In this document: piece by piece, positions 16,288 through 24,788 of the stretch
Layout of the letters: each line of letters begins with the position of its first letter
How positions within the stretch are numbered: the first letter of the stretch is position 1
NCBI GenBank assembly: GCA_942492715.1
Contig: CALOFW010000019.1
Span: 186,001-250,000 of the forward strand
DNA: 64,000 bases
DNA from: Sva-07 sp942492715
Lineage (GTDB): Bacteria > Actinomycetota > Acidimicrobiia > Acidimicrobiales > Ilumatobacteraceae
Direction of reading: 5' to 3'
The notes under the pieces: generated by a model
Told to the model about the DNA's origin: nothing
The model's database searches: none
Seen by the model: the letters and a program-made list of their open reading frames with translations, nothing else
Translations under genes and position numbers: made by a program

Positions 16288-17501
16288 GCGACGCCCGGCG
16301 GTGGCTGCGCCACAACCTCTTCCGGAGCCCACGCGATGGGGTCCTCACGGTCGTGTTCGGGCTGTTCGCCCTCTGGCTGCTGTACAAGACGATCCGCTTC
16401 ATCTTCGTCACCGGACGGTGGACCATCATCGAGGTCAACCTCGAGCTGCTGATGATCGGCCGCTATCCCGAGACACACGTGTTGCGCCTCGCCGTGACGG
16501 TCGTCGTGCTCGCGCTCTGGGGCGGGTTGCTCGCGGGGTTCATCCGGGGCCGGCAGGTACGTGCGGGCCGGATCACCCCGGCCGACTCCGCCCTCACCCG
16601 CTCCCGCGTCGTCGATCTGTTCGAGCGTCTGTGGATTCCGCTCGCGCTCGTGGTGCTCCTGCTCCTGCTCACGTCGACGGCCGGGCCGTGGATCATGGTG
16701 GGGCTGGCCCTGGTCGCTGCGCTCGTCGGCCGCCTGGTCGGCCCGATCCTCGGGCGACAGCGGCTTCCCGCATTCGGCTCGTTCCTGGTCGTGGTGTGCT
16801 TCGCTGCGATACCCGTCGCCCTGTACTTCTACGTCGTCACCGCGGTCGGCTTCGACGGGTGGGGCGGATTCATGCTCAACCTGTTCCTGGCGGTGTGCTC
16901 GATCATCCTGTGCTATCCGCTCGGTGTACTGCTGGCACTCGGGCGTCGGTCCGGGCTGCCGCTCGTGCGCCTCGTGTGCACGACCTACATCGAGTTGATC
17001 CGGGGCGCACCGCTGTTCGTGCTGCTCCTCCTCGCCAACGTTGCGCTCGGGTTCTTCGTACCGGACAGCCTCGCCCCTGCGACGTCGACACGGGCGATCG
17101 TCGTGTTCACCTTCTTCACGGCGGCCTACATGGCCGAGATCATCCGCGGCGGGCTGCAGTCGATCCCGCGGGGACAGATCGAGGCCGCCAAGGCGGTGGG
17201 GCTGTCGCCGATCCGACAGACCGGCTACATCGTGCTGCCGCAGGCCCTGCGCAACGTGATCCCCGCTCAGATCGGCCAGCTGATCAGCCTGTTCAAGGAC
17301 ACCACGCTCGCCGGGATCGCGATGGGCCTCTTCGAGCTGCTGCAGGTGTCCGGGGCGATCACCGCGCAGCCGGAGTTCCGTGGTCAGGGATTGATCGCCG
17401 AGACGCTCACGTTTGCCGCGCTCATGTTCTGGGTGGTGTCGTACACGATGAGCCGAGAGAGCCAACGACTCGAGAAACGACTGGGAGTGGGACTCCGATG
17501 A
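16284..17501 (+). CDS. aapM: Amino-acid ABC transporter permease, AapM/BztC type
   Basis: This 405-residue partner permease has several hydrophobic helices before the core domain. Its EAA motif is GQIEAAKAVGLSPIRQTGYIVLPQALRNVIP (written in two parts: GQIEAAKAVGLSP and IRQTGYIVLPQALR), followed by IGQLISLFKDTTL. With AapQ it forms the heterodimeric channel. It overlaps both neighbours by four bases (ATGA at 16284 and at 17498). An in-frame extension back to 16026 lies inside aapQ and is rejected. Confidence 0.87.
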   Translation: MSDARRWLRHNLFRSPRDGVLTVVFGLFALWLLYKTIRFIFVTGRWTIIEVNLELLMIGRYPETHVLRLAVTVVVLALWGGLLAGFIRGRQVRAGRITPADSALTRSRVVDLFERLWIPLALVVLLLLLTSTAGPWIMVGLALVAALVGRLVGPILGRQRLPAFGSFLVVVCFAAIPVALYFYVVTAVGFDGWGGFMLNLFLAVCSIILCYPLGVLLALGRRSGLPLVRLVCTTYIELIRGAPLFVLLLLANVALGFFVPDSLAPATSTRAIVVFTFFTAAYMAEIIRGGLQSIPRGQIEAAKAVGLSPIRQTGYIVLPQALRNVIPAQIGQLISLFKDTTLAGIAMGLFELLQVSGAITAQPEFRGQGLIAETLTFAALMFWVVSYTMSRESQRLEKRLGVGLR

Positions 17502-18292
17502 CCGAACAGCAACCGCCCGACACGACGGTCTTCACCGACGCGACCGCAATGACCGGCGAACGCCAGGTGATGATCGAGATCGAACACGTCGACAAGCTCT
17601 TCGGCGACTTCCAGGCGCTCCAGGACATCAACCTGAAGGTCGGCGCCCAGGAGGTGGTCGTGGTGATCGGCCCGTCGGGGTCGGGCAAGTCGACGCTGAT
17701 CCGTTGCATCAACCGCCTCGAGGAGCACGACGCCGGACGCATCGTCGTCGACGGCACCGAGCTGTCCAACGACATCCGCAACATCCAGGAGGTCCGCCGC
17801 GAGACCGGGATGGTCTTCCAGTCGTTCAACCTGTTCCCGCACCTCACGGTGCTCGACAACATCACGCTCGCCCCCCGCAAGGTGCGGCGCATGCCCAAGG
17901 CGAAGGCCGAGGCGCTCGGCACGGAGCTGCTCGAGATGGTGAAGATTCCCGAACAGGCGTCCAAGTACCCGGGTCAGTTGTCCGGCGGCCAGCAGCAGCG
18001 CGTGGCGATCGCCCGGGCGTTGGCGATGAACCCCAAGGTGATGCTGTTCGACGAGCCGACCTCGGCGCTCGACCCCGAGATGATCGGCGAGGTCCTCGAC
18101 ACGATGAAGGAGCTCGCACGTTCCGGGATGACGATGATCGTCGTGACCCACGAGATGGGCTTCGCACGCGAGGTCGCCGACCGGGTGGTGTTCATGGCCG
18201 ACGGACAGATCGTCGAGGTCGGCACACCGGAGCACTTCTTCGAGAGCCCCCGCGAGGATCGTACGAAGCTCTTCCTGTCGCAGATCCTCTGA
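17498..18292 (+). CDS. aapP: Amino-acid ABC transporter ATP-binding protein
   Basis: This 264-residue ATPase of the polar amino-acid (GlnQ/AapP) group has Walker A GPSGSGKST, Q-loop VFQSFNLFPHLTVLDN, signature LSGGQQQRVAIARAL, Walker B VMLFDEPTSALDPEM and switch His in VVTHEMGFA. An extra ~20-residue N-terminal stretch precedes the usual IEIEHVDKLFG start. MIEIEHV at a later in-frame ATG could also be used, but the ATGA overlap with aapM favours 17498. Last gene of the importer operon. Confidence 0.92.
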   Translation: MTEQQPPDTTVFTDATAMTGERQVMIEIEHVDKLFGDFQALQDINLKVGAQEVVVVIGPSGSGKSTLIRCINRLEEHDAGRIVVDGTELSNDIRNIQEVRRETGMVFQSFNLFPHLTVLDNITLAPRKVRRMPKAKAEALGTELLEMVKIPEQASKYPGQLSGGQQQRVAIARALAMNPKVMLFDEPTSALDPEMIGEVLDTMKELARSGMTMIVVTHEMGFAREVADRVVFMADGQIVEVGTPEHFFESPREDRTKLFLSQIL

Positions 18293-18346
18293 GAACTCCC
18301 AGCAGCGCGTCTCGGTCACGGGGATCGTCTGCCACACTCTTCGATC

Positions 18347-19180
18347 GTGACCGACGATCAGACCGCCTCCCCCGACCAGAAGTCACCCCGCCGCTTCCTG
18401 AAGTGGATCCTGATCGGCGCCGTCGGCGTGGTCGTGCTGGTGTTCGGTGCGATCCTGCTGTACGCCTTCGTGCTGAACGACTCCCCCGACGAACTCGACG
18501 CCGGCGACCTCGCCGATGCACTGGTCGCCACCACGCCGGAAACCGCACCCGCGGTCGACACCACGATCGACAGCAGTGGTGAGGCGGGCGCAGGCGAGAC
18601 GACGGTGGTCACTGCGGCACCAGCGACCACCGAGGCAGCGCCGTCGTCGGCCGCCGACTTCGACGGCGACTGGGTGCCGACCGACGCGTCGGAGTTCGGC
18701 TACCGGGTCGAGGAGGTGCTCGCCGGGGTCAACACGACGGCCGTCGGACGCAGCAACGAGATCACCGGGCTGCTCACGATCGAGGGCACCACGGCCACCG
18801 CCGTCGACGTCGAGGTGCAGATCGACAGCATCGAGAGCGACAGCAGCCTGCGCGACAGCCAGTTCACCGGTCGCATCATGAACGCCGCTGAATTCCCCAC
18901 CGCCACGTTCAACCTCACCGAGCCGATCGAGTTCGGCACGATCCCCGTCGGTGACGAGCAGGTCACCGCAACGGCGACCGGCGAGCTGACACTCCGCGGC
19001 GTGACGAACCCGGTCACCTTCGACGTCACGGCCCAGACCACCGACGGTCGCATCGGCGTGTTGGGATCGATCCCGGTCGTGTTCGCCGACTACGGCATCG
19101 ACAACCCGTCGTTCGGCCAGGTGCGCACCGAGGACGAGGGTCTCGTCGAGTTCGTGCTCGTCTTCGAGCGCGCCACCTGA
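18347..19180 (+). CDS. Membrane-anchored YceI-family protein
   Basis: This 277-residue protein starts at GTG 18347. A cytoplasmic RRFLKW stretch leads into one membrane helix (~residues 18-40), a Thr/Ala/Pro linker (~45-100) and an extracytoplasmic YceI domain (~104-277: DGDWVPTDASEFGYRV, TGRIMNAAEFPTATF, GELTLRGVTNPVTFDV, FADYGI). YceI barrels bind isoprenoid or other lipophilic ligands; the physiological role is unclear. It ends seven bases before the convergent ABC exporter stop, leaving no room for a separate terminator. Confidence 0.85.
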   Translation: MTDDQTASPDQKSPRRFLKWILIGAVGVVVLVFGAILLYAFVLNDSPDELDAGDLADALVATTPETAPAVDTTIDSSGEAGAGETTVVTAAPATTEAAPSSAADFDGDWVPTDASEFGYRVEEVLAGVNTTAVGRSNEITGLLTIEGTTATAVDVEVQIDSIESDSSLRDSQFTGRIMNAAEFPTATFNLTEPIEFGTIPVGDEQVTATATGELTLRGVTNPVTFDVTAQTTDGRIGVLGSIPVVFADYGIDNPSFGQVRTEDEGLVEFVLVFERAT

Positions 19181-19187
19181 TCGGGCG

Positions 19188-20975
19188 CTACGCGCCGGCG
19201 ACGGGCTGGCTCTTCGCCCACGCGTCGGCCAGCGCCGCGTAACGCCCACCCAGTGCGACCAGCTCGCTGTGATTCCCGAGTTCGACGAGGCGTCCGCCGT
19301 CGATCACACCGATCCGGTCGGCGCGCTGGATCGTCGAGAGTCGGTGTGCGACGACGATCGTGGTGCGACCGGTCATCAACGTGTCGAGCGCTCGCTCGAC
19401 GATGAACTCGGTGCCCGGATCGAGGTTGCTGGTGGCTTCGTCGAGGACGAGCACCGCCGGATCCACGAGCGCTGCGCGTGCCAACGACACGAGTTGGCGT
19501 TCACCGGCCGACAGACGCGATCCGCGTTCGCGCACCTCGGTGTGGATGCCGTCGGGGAACTCGTCGAACCGCTCGAGTGCGCCGATCGCGTCGAACGCCG
19601 CCCGAACGTCGTCGTCGGTCGCATCGGCGCGAGCGATGCGGACGTTGTCGGCAACCGTGCCCCCGAACAGGAACCCCTCCTGCGGTACGACCACCACCCG
19701 GTGACGCAGCGACGCGAGGGTGGCATCGCGCAGATCGACGCCGCCGAAGGTGATCGTGCCCTCGGTCGGGTCGTAGAGACGGGCCATCAACTTGGCGAGC
19801 GTCGACTTGCCTGCCCCGGTTGGTCCGACGAGCGCGAGTCGCTCGCCGTCGGCGACGTCGATCGACACGTCGGACAGCACCGGGGTCTCGGTCGCGGGGT
19901 AGCGGAATCCGACCCGATCGACCACGAGCTCACCGTTCGGCGGGAGGTCGTCGGGTCCGTCCTGGACGTCGGGTTCGGTGTCGAGGATGCCGAAGAGCTT
20001 GTTGAGCGCAGCCGCCGAGGACTGCACGGTGTTGTACAGCTGCGAGAGCTGCTGCACCGGCTCGAACAGCTGCGCGAAGAGCAGCACGACGGTGATGATC
20101 TGACCGATCTGCACCTCGCCGTTGGTGAAGAGCCAACCGCCGACACCGACGATGATCGCCGTCGCCAACACCCCGGAGGTCTCGACGAGCCCGAAGTACC
20201 AGGTCGACACCCGCACGCTGTGGAGGTGCGAGTCGTACAACTGGCGGTTCGACTGCTCGAAGCGGCGCTGCTGCTCGGGCTCACGGGCGTAGGCCTGGAT
20301 GACACGGACGCCGGCGATGCCCTCTTGGAGGGTCGACAGGTTCTGCCCGATGTTCTCGCGCACGTCGAGGTAGGCAGCATTGGAGTCGCGCTGGAACTTG
20401 CGCGAGGCCACGATGATGATCGGCATCACGAGCATTCCGGCGAGGGTGAGCTGCCACGAGGTGAGCACCGCCAACACCAGTGCGAACCCGACGAGCAGGA
20501 TCGCCGAGACGAACTGGAGCAGACCGAACTGCACGAGTTCGCCCATCGACTCGACGTCGGAGGTCATGCGGGCGACGAGCACGCCCGACTTGTTGCGGTC
20601 GAAGAAGGCCAGCGACTGCTTCTGGATGTGATCGAACACCCGGATGCGCAGCGCCCGCAGGAAGCCCTCACCGGCCCGATTGATCAGGATGTACTGCTGG
20701 CGCGCGGCGAGGTAGGCCACGACCGTGAGCCCCATGTAGAAGATCACCGCGTTGCGCAGCACCTCGCTGTCGCCCGGCGTGATGCCGTTGTCGATCCCCC
20801 AACCGAGGATCACCGGACCGAGCACCACGCCGAGGGTGGACAGCGCCGTGAAGCCGAGCGCTCCGAAGATCGTCTTGCGGAACGGTCGGGCCATGGCGGC
20901 GGTGCGACGGAGCACCTTCTTCGCCTCCTCGGCGTCGAGCTTGTCCTCGTCGGAGATCGCTCCCATGCCGTGCAT
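19188..20975 (-). CDS. ABC exporter half-transporter, catalytic partner of a heterodimer
   Basis: This 595-residue TMD-NBD protein has six hydrophobic helices (residues ~40-320), then an ATPase domain: Walker A GPTGAGKST, Q-loop VVPQEGFLF, signature LSAGERQ (deviates from LSGGQ), Walker B LVLDEATSNLD with the catalytic Glu, and H-loop VAHRLST. Its ATG overlaps the upstream exporter gene by one base (TGATG at 20973-20977). Together they resemble heterodimeric exporters such as TM287/288, LmrCD or BmrCD. Substrate (drug, lipid or peptide) unknown. Confidence 0.9.
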   Translation of the reverse strand: MHGMGAISDEDKLDAEEAKKVLRRTAAMARPFRKTIFGALGFTALSTLGVVLGPVILGWGIDNGITPGDSEVLRNAVIFYMGLTVVAYLAARQQYILINRAGEGFLRALRIRVFDHIQKQSLAFFDRNKSGVLVARMTSDVESMGELVQFGLLQFVSAILLVGFALVLAVLTSWQLTLAGMLVMPIIIVASRKFQRDSNAAYLDVRENIGQNLSTLQEGIAGVRVIQAYAREPEQQRRFEQSNRQLYDSHLHSVRVSTWYFGLVETSGVLATAIIVGVGGWLFTNGEVQIGQIITVVLLFAQLFEPVQQLSQLYNTVQSSAAALNKLFGILDTEPDVQDGPDDLPPNGELVVDRVGFRYPATETPVLSDVSIDVADGERLALVGPTGAGKSTLAKLMARLYDPTEGTITFGGVDLRDATLASLRHRVVVVPQEGFLFGGTVADNVRIARADATDDDVRAAFDAIGALERFDEFPDGIHTEVRERGSRLSAGERQLVSLARAALVDPAVLVLDEATSNLDPGTEFIVERALDTLMTGRTTIVVAHRLSTIQRADRIGVIDGGRLVELGNHSELVALGGRYAALADAWAKSQPVAGA

Positions 20976-22825
20976 CAGTCACCCCCCACCGGTGTCCGGG
21001 GGTCGACGTCGGCGCCCGTCCCTGCGGCATCGGTCTGCGCCGCGAGCTCCGCGCGCTGCTCGTCGTCGTCCTCTTGCATGGCCGCCAGCACGTCGCGGTA
21101 GCGCGGCTCGCGGTCGAGGAGCTCCTGGTGCGGCCCGGAAGCGATCACGCGCCCTCCGTCGAGCAACACCACGGTGTGGGCGAGCGCGATCGTGCCGGGG
21201 CGGTGGGCGATCACGATCGTGGTGCGACCGTCCATCACCGTCGACATCGCCGAGCGGATCTCGTGTTCCTTCGACGGATCGACCGCGGAGGTCGCATCGT
21301 CGAGCACGAGCACCCGCGGGTCGGCCAGGATCGCCCGGGCGATCGCGATGCGCTGGCGCTGGCCGCCCGACAGCGAGAAGCCGCGCTCACCCAGCAACGT
21401 GTCGTACGCCTCGGGAAGTCCCATGATGAAGTCGTGGGCCCCGGCGAGGCGCGCGGCCCGCTCGATCGACTCCTGGTCGGCGTCGGGTTCGGCGAAGGCG
21501 ATGTTTGCGGCAACGGTGTCGTGGAACAGCAACGTGTCCTCGAAGACGATGCCGACGGCGCGGCGGACGTCGCGCAGCGCCAGGTCGCGCACGTTGACGC
21601 CGTCGATGCGGACCCGGCCCTCGTCGACGTCGTAGAAACGGACCAACAGCCGGGCAACCGTGGACTTGCCCGATCCGGTGGCTCCGACGAGCGCCACCGA
21701 CTCGCCGGGCGCGAGGTCGAGGTCGAATCCGTCGAGGACCGGTGCCGCTGGGTCGTAGCCGAACCGGACCCCACGGAACTGCACGGCACCGGCGCGTTCG
21801 GCGGCTGGCAGGGCCAGCGGTCGTTCTGGGTCGGAGATCATCGGCGCCGTGTCGAGCACCTCGTTGACCCGCTCGAGCGCGGCGCCGGCTCGTTGGGCCC
21901 AGGCGATCGTCATGCCGAGCATGCGCAGCGGTGACACGAGGAGGGCGACGTAGAAGTTGAACTGCACGAGCTGGCCGACGGTGAGGTCTCCGTTGATCAC
22001 CTGCATGCCACCGACCCCGAGTACGGCGATCAGCCCGAGTTGCGGCAGCAGCTCGATCGCGGGCAGGTACTTCGCCCGGATCTGCGCGGCGCGGATCGAC
22101 GCCCCCTGGATGTCGTCGGCCTCCTTGCGCAGCCGCTTCGACTGGACCTCCTCGGCACCGAATCCCTTGACCACGCGAACGCCACCGACGGTCTCCTCGA
22201 CGACGGTGGCCAGTTCCGCCTGCTCCATCTGCACCTGGAGCACGGCGCCGTGAATCGACTGCGAGAAGCGACGACCTGCGATGTTGACGAACGGCAGCGG
22301 GGCGAGCGCGATCAGCGCGAGTTGCCAGTCGGTCAGGAACAGGATCACCGACACTGCGATGATCATCGAGAAGTTCGACAGCGTGATCGGAATCATCACC
22401 ACGAACGACTGGATCTGCTGGAGATCGCTCGACGAGCGGCTCATCAGCTGGCCCGTCTGCGCCCGGTCGTGGTAGCCGACGTGGAGCGACAGGATGTGGT
22501 TGAAGAGCCGCTCGCGCAGCCGGGTCTCGGTCCAGCGGGCCTCGCGGAAGGCGAAGAACCGGCGCAGCGCCGTGAACGTGCCGACGGCGACGCCCGCGAT
22601 GGCGATCAGCATCACCCAGAGCCACAGCATGTCGCCCTGGTCGATGCCGCGGTCGATGCTGTAGCGGACCAGCAGCGGCACCGACACCTTGCCGACCATC
22701 CAGAGCAGGCCGATCGCGCTCCCGATGATCAGGTTCTTGCGCTGCGCCTTGAGTGTCGTCGACAGGAGCTTCCAACGAGACGGTGCGTCGTCCGCGCTGA
22801 TGACAGGCGGTGCGAACTCACTCAT
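20975..22825 (-). CDS. ABC exporter half-transporter, degenerate-site partner
   Basis: This 616-residue TMD-NBD protein has six membrane helices (residues ~25-330). The NBD has a good Walker A (GATGSGKST) and a perfect signature (LSGGQRQR). However, Walker B reads LVLDDATSAVD (Asp where the catalytic Glu should be) and the Q-loop reads VFEDT (Glu for Gln). With the deviant LSAGE signature of its partner, this makes exactly one ATP site degenerate and one complete, the known pattern of heterodimeric exporters. It lies 18 bases downstream of the Sec-containing ArsC-like gene, so all three are likely one operon. Confidence 0.9.
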   Translation of the reverse strand: MSEFAPPVISADDAPSRWKLLSTTLKAQRKNLIIGSAIGLLWMVGKVSVPLLVRYSIDRGIDQGDMLWLWVMLIAIAGVAVGTFTALRRFFAFREARWTETRLRERLFNHILSLHVGYHDRAQTGQLMSRSSSDLQQIQSFVVMIPITLSNFSMIIAVSVILFLTDWQLALIALAPLPFVNIAGRRFSQSIHGAVLQVQMEQAELATVVEETVGGVRVVKGFGAEEVQSKRLRKEADDIQGASIRAAQIRAKYLPAIELLPQLGLIAVLGVGGMQVINGDLTVGQLVQFNFYVALLVSPLRMLGMTIAWAQRAGAALERVNEVLDTAPMISDPERPLALPAAERAGAVQFRGVRFGYDPAAPVLDGFDLDLAPGESVALVGATGSGKSTVARLLVRFYDVDEGRVRIDGVNVRDLALRDVRRAVGIVFEDTLLFHDTVAANIAFAEPDADQESIERAARLAGAHDFIMGLPEAYDTLLGERGFSLSGGQRQRIAIARAILADPRVLVLDDATSAVDPSKEHEIRSAMSTVMDGRTTIVIAHRPGTIALAHTVVLLDGGRVIASGPHQELLDREPRYRDVLAAMQEDDDEQRAELAAQTDAAGTGADVDPRTPVGGD

Positions 22826-22843
22826 CGGCGCCCGCGGACGGTG

Positions 22844-23218
22844 TCAGGATGGCTTCCCTGTGAGCGGAGCGAGCAGCTCGGCGACGCGTTCCTTCGGTCG
22901 TCCGACGATCGCCGTGTCGGCGGTGACCACGACCGGTCGCTGCAGCAACTGCTTGTGCTTGACGAGCAGCGCCACGATCTGGTCGTCGGTCGCAGCATCG
23001 TCCTCGGTCAACCCGAGCTTCTTCCACATGCTGTCGCGACGCACGAGCGCCGTCGGCTCGTCCTCGAGCTTGGCGATGATCGCCCGCAGCGTGTCGGCGT
23101 CGGGCGGGGTCTTGATGTAGTTGACGATGTCGACGTCGACACCGAGGTCCTCGGCAATGCGCACGGCATTGATCGACGAGTTTCAATGGGTGTTGTGGTA
23201 GATCGTCGCCACGGCCAT
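22844..23218 (-). CDS. ArsC/Spx-family reductase with selenocysteine at the catalytic position (in-frame TGA)
   Basis: Read from ATG 23218, the frame gives MAVATIYHNTH, then TGA (23183-23185), then NSSINAVRIAEDLG and an ArsC-family body to TGA 22844: 124 residues counting the TGA as one. In plasmid R773 ArsC the conserved pair is His8 and catalytic Cys12; here His8 is present and the TGA is codon 12. Further family marks are NYIKTPP, PTALVRRDS, DDQIVALLVKHKQLLQRPVVV (in part) and IVGRPKERV. A start at GTG 23164, after the TGA, would remove the first strand and the active site. Family members reduce arsenate through a thiol, or act as Spx-type regulators. I infer a selenoprotein; substrate unknown. 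Next to an ABC exporter operon. Confidence 0.85.
23140..23156 (-). promoter_or_regulatory. Candidate bacterial SECIS hairpin of the ArsC-like gene
   Basis: On the minus strand, a 7-bp stem (three G-C or C-G, one A-U and two G.U pairs among them) closes on a small loop whose 5' side is GG (GAGGACCUC). The GG begins 32 bases after the UGA, within the 16-37 base range seen for bacterial SECIS elements. A second 6-bp hairpin lies between it and the UGA. Confidence 0.55.
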
Positions 23219-23298
23219 GCGATCGAGGTTACGACCTGGTGTCGGGCCTGCTCTCATCGGTTGTCACACCCCCTCGGTACTGTCACCTGCACCGACTC

Positions 23299-23327
23299 CC
23301 CCTTCCCGAACGATCAACAGGAAGGGG
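23299..23327 (+). promoter_or_regulatory. Hairpin that pairs the ribosome-binding site of the 23333 gene
   Basis: CCCCTTCC (23299-23306) is the exact complement of GGAAGGGG (23320-23327), the Shine-Dalgarno sequence of the gene starting at 23333. The loop is 13 bases. This could lower or switch translation; no ligand-binding domain is visible. Confidence 0.45.
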
Positions 23328-23332
23328 ACTCC

Positions 23333-23749
23333 GTGTCTCGCCACTGCTCCACCCATCTCGTGCCGCGCGGGGGCATCGACCCGATCCGGTCGCGAGCCGA
23401 CGCCCTGGCCGTGCTCGCGCTCGCCGCCCCGTTCGGCGACGACACGGCCGCCATCCTCCTCGACGCCGATCGCCGCGGCGTCGGCATCGTCGTCGTCACC
23501 GGCACCACCGATCCCGACGCGATCTTCCGTGTCATCGCCGCGTGCGGCAACGCCCGACGGCCCGAGATCGCCGGGTTGATCCTCGCCACGAGCCGGCCGG
23601 GCGGCGACCTGGTCGTCGACGATCTCGACCGCTGGCTCGAGGCGAGCCTGCAGTGCGACGATGCCGGCATCGACCTCGTCGAGTGGTTCGTCATCGGCAC
23701 CCATGTGGCGTGCCCGCGTGAACTCGCCGGCGACCCGCCCCGCTGGTGA
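23333..23749 (+). CDS. Conserved hypothetical protein (138 aa)
   Basis: GTG 23333 is preceded by GGAAGGGG. The 138-residue product has an alpha/beta pattern with strands GVGIVVVTG and GLILATSR and ends with WFVIGTHVACPRELAGDPPRW. Overall it resembles a small RadC/JAB-like or regulatory domain, but there is no metal motif (only one His-x-Ala-Cys near the end), so I assign no function. It is divergent from the Sec-ArsC gene. The Shine-Dalgarno sequence lies inside a hairpin. Confidence 0.65.
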   Translation: MSRHCSTHLVPRGGIDPIRSRADALAVLALAAPFGDDTAAILLDADRRGVGIVVVTGTTDPDAIFRVIAACGNARRPEIAGLILATSRPGGDLVVDDLDRWLEASLQCDDAGIDLVEWFVIGTHVACPRELAGDPPRW

Positions 23750-23783
23750 CGGCGCTGACGGCGCAAGGGCGCGGGTGCGGCGC

Positions 23784-24077
23784 TCAGCCGGCAGCCGAGC
23801 GTGCCCGACGTTCGGCCGGCGACAGCCGGAGGCCGGCGGCGCGGAGCCGGCGAACGAGATCACGGCTCTCCACCTCCACCGCGCCGGCCTCGATCAACTC
23901 CGCCCGGTACTCCTCGGGGATGTCGTAGTGGTCGCCCTGGAACCCGCGGCGCGGAATCCCGGTTCGATCGGCGAACTCGTGCAACTCGTCGTAGGAGGCG
24001 TCGCTCACGAGGTGGCACCACTTCTTGCCCCGCCACCACCATCGGGCGTCGTCGATCAGGATCGTCACGTCGATCAC
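23784..24077 (-). CDS. DUF4031 family protein
   Basis: This 97-residue protein starts at GTG 24077: VIDVTILIDDARWWWRGKKW, then CHLVSDASYDELHEFADRTG, then GFQGDHYDIP. These are the marks of DUF4031: a short protein with conserved His, Asp and Trp residues of unknown function. The longer in-frame ORF to 24137 adds sequence without family character. It ends with a basic, Arg-rich tail. It is divergent from the HD phosphohydrolase gene. Confidence 0.8.
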   Translation of the reverse strand: MIDVTILIDDARWWWRGKKWCHLVSDASYDELHEFADRTGIPRRGFQGDHYDIPEEYRAELIEAGAVEVESRDLVRRLRAAGLRLSPAERRARSAAG

Positions 24078-24135
24078 CCTGGCACACGCTCGATGCCGTC
24101 GAGCGTCCGAGTGGCAGCCTGGCACACTGATCGAC

Positions 24136-24765
24136 ATGACCGAGCCGGATCTCGAACTCGAGGTGGCCTGGCAGCGGCACGTCTCGCCCGACCGGCGCCC
24201 GCTCGACGGGCTGCTCGCGCGCCACCGCGAGAAGCACCGCCGCTACCACAACGCCACCCACGTCGCCTGGGTGATCCGCCATGTCGACGATCTCGCCGGA
24301 TCGGAGGCGGTCGACGACCTCGACGCGATCGTCGCCGCTGCCTTCTACCACGATGCGATCTACGAGCCCACGTACCCGGCGAACGAGCGGGCGAGTGCTC
24401 GACTGGCCCGTCGGGATCTCGCCGCGCTCGGATGGCCCGAAGCACGGTGTGATCGCGTTGCGACGATGATCGAGGCCACCGAGCACGGTGCGGAGGCTTC
24501 GATCGATCCGAGCGGTGACACGGCGGTGCTCCTCGACGCCGACCTCGCCGTCCTCGGCGCCGACCCCGCCGCCTACGCCGCCTACGTCAGCGGCGTGCGC
24601 GCCGAGTACCGCCATCTCGACGACGACGAGTGGCGAACAGGTCGTACCTCCGTGCTGCAGGGATTCATCGCACGGCCGACGATCTTCCTCACCGAGACGG
24701 GCCGAGCGCGTTGGGAGCAGCGCGCCCGCGCCAACATCGCCGCCGAACTCGCACGATTCTCCTGA
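24136..24765 (+). CDS. HD-superfamily metal-dependent phosphohydrolase (predicted)
   Basis: This 209-residue protein resembles the YfbR/PF-type predicted HD hydrolases: LLARHREKHRRYHNATHV, then AAAFYHDAIYE (the HD pair), a later Glu-His pair (EATEHG) and Asp in LLDADLAVLG, which together can hold one or two metal ions. It would hydrolyse a phosphomonoester or nucleotide in the cytosol. ATG 24136 is 58 bases from the divergent DUF4031 start. The substrate is unknown. Confidence 0.8.
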   Translation: MTEPDLELEVAWQRHVSPDRRPLDGLLARHREKHRRYHNATHVAWVIRHVDDLAGSEAVDDLDAIVAAAFYHDAIYEPTYPANERASARLARRDLAALGWPEARCDRVATMIEATEHGAEASIDPSGDTAVLLDADLAVLGADPAAYAAYVSGVRAEYRHLDDDEWRTGRTSVLQGFIARPTIFLTETGRARWEQRARANIAAELARFS

Positions 24766-24788
24766 GCCGCAGCCCGCGCTCACCCACC

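Noticed and set aside
22844..23164. ArsC-like gene starting at GTG 23164 (106 residues) as a normal, complete gene
   Set aside because: This start lacks the first strand and the active-site loop of the family. The frame upstream to ATG 23218 holds them, broken only by the TGA at the catalytic codon.
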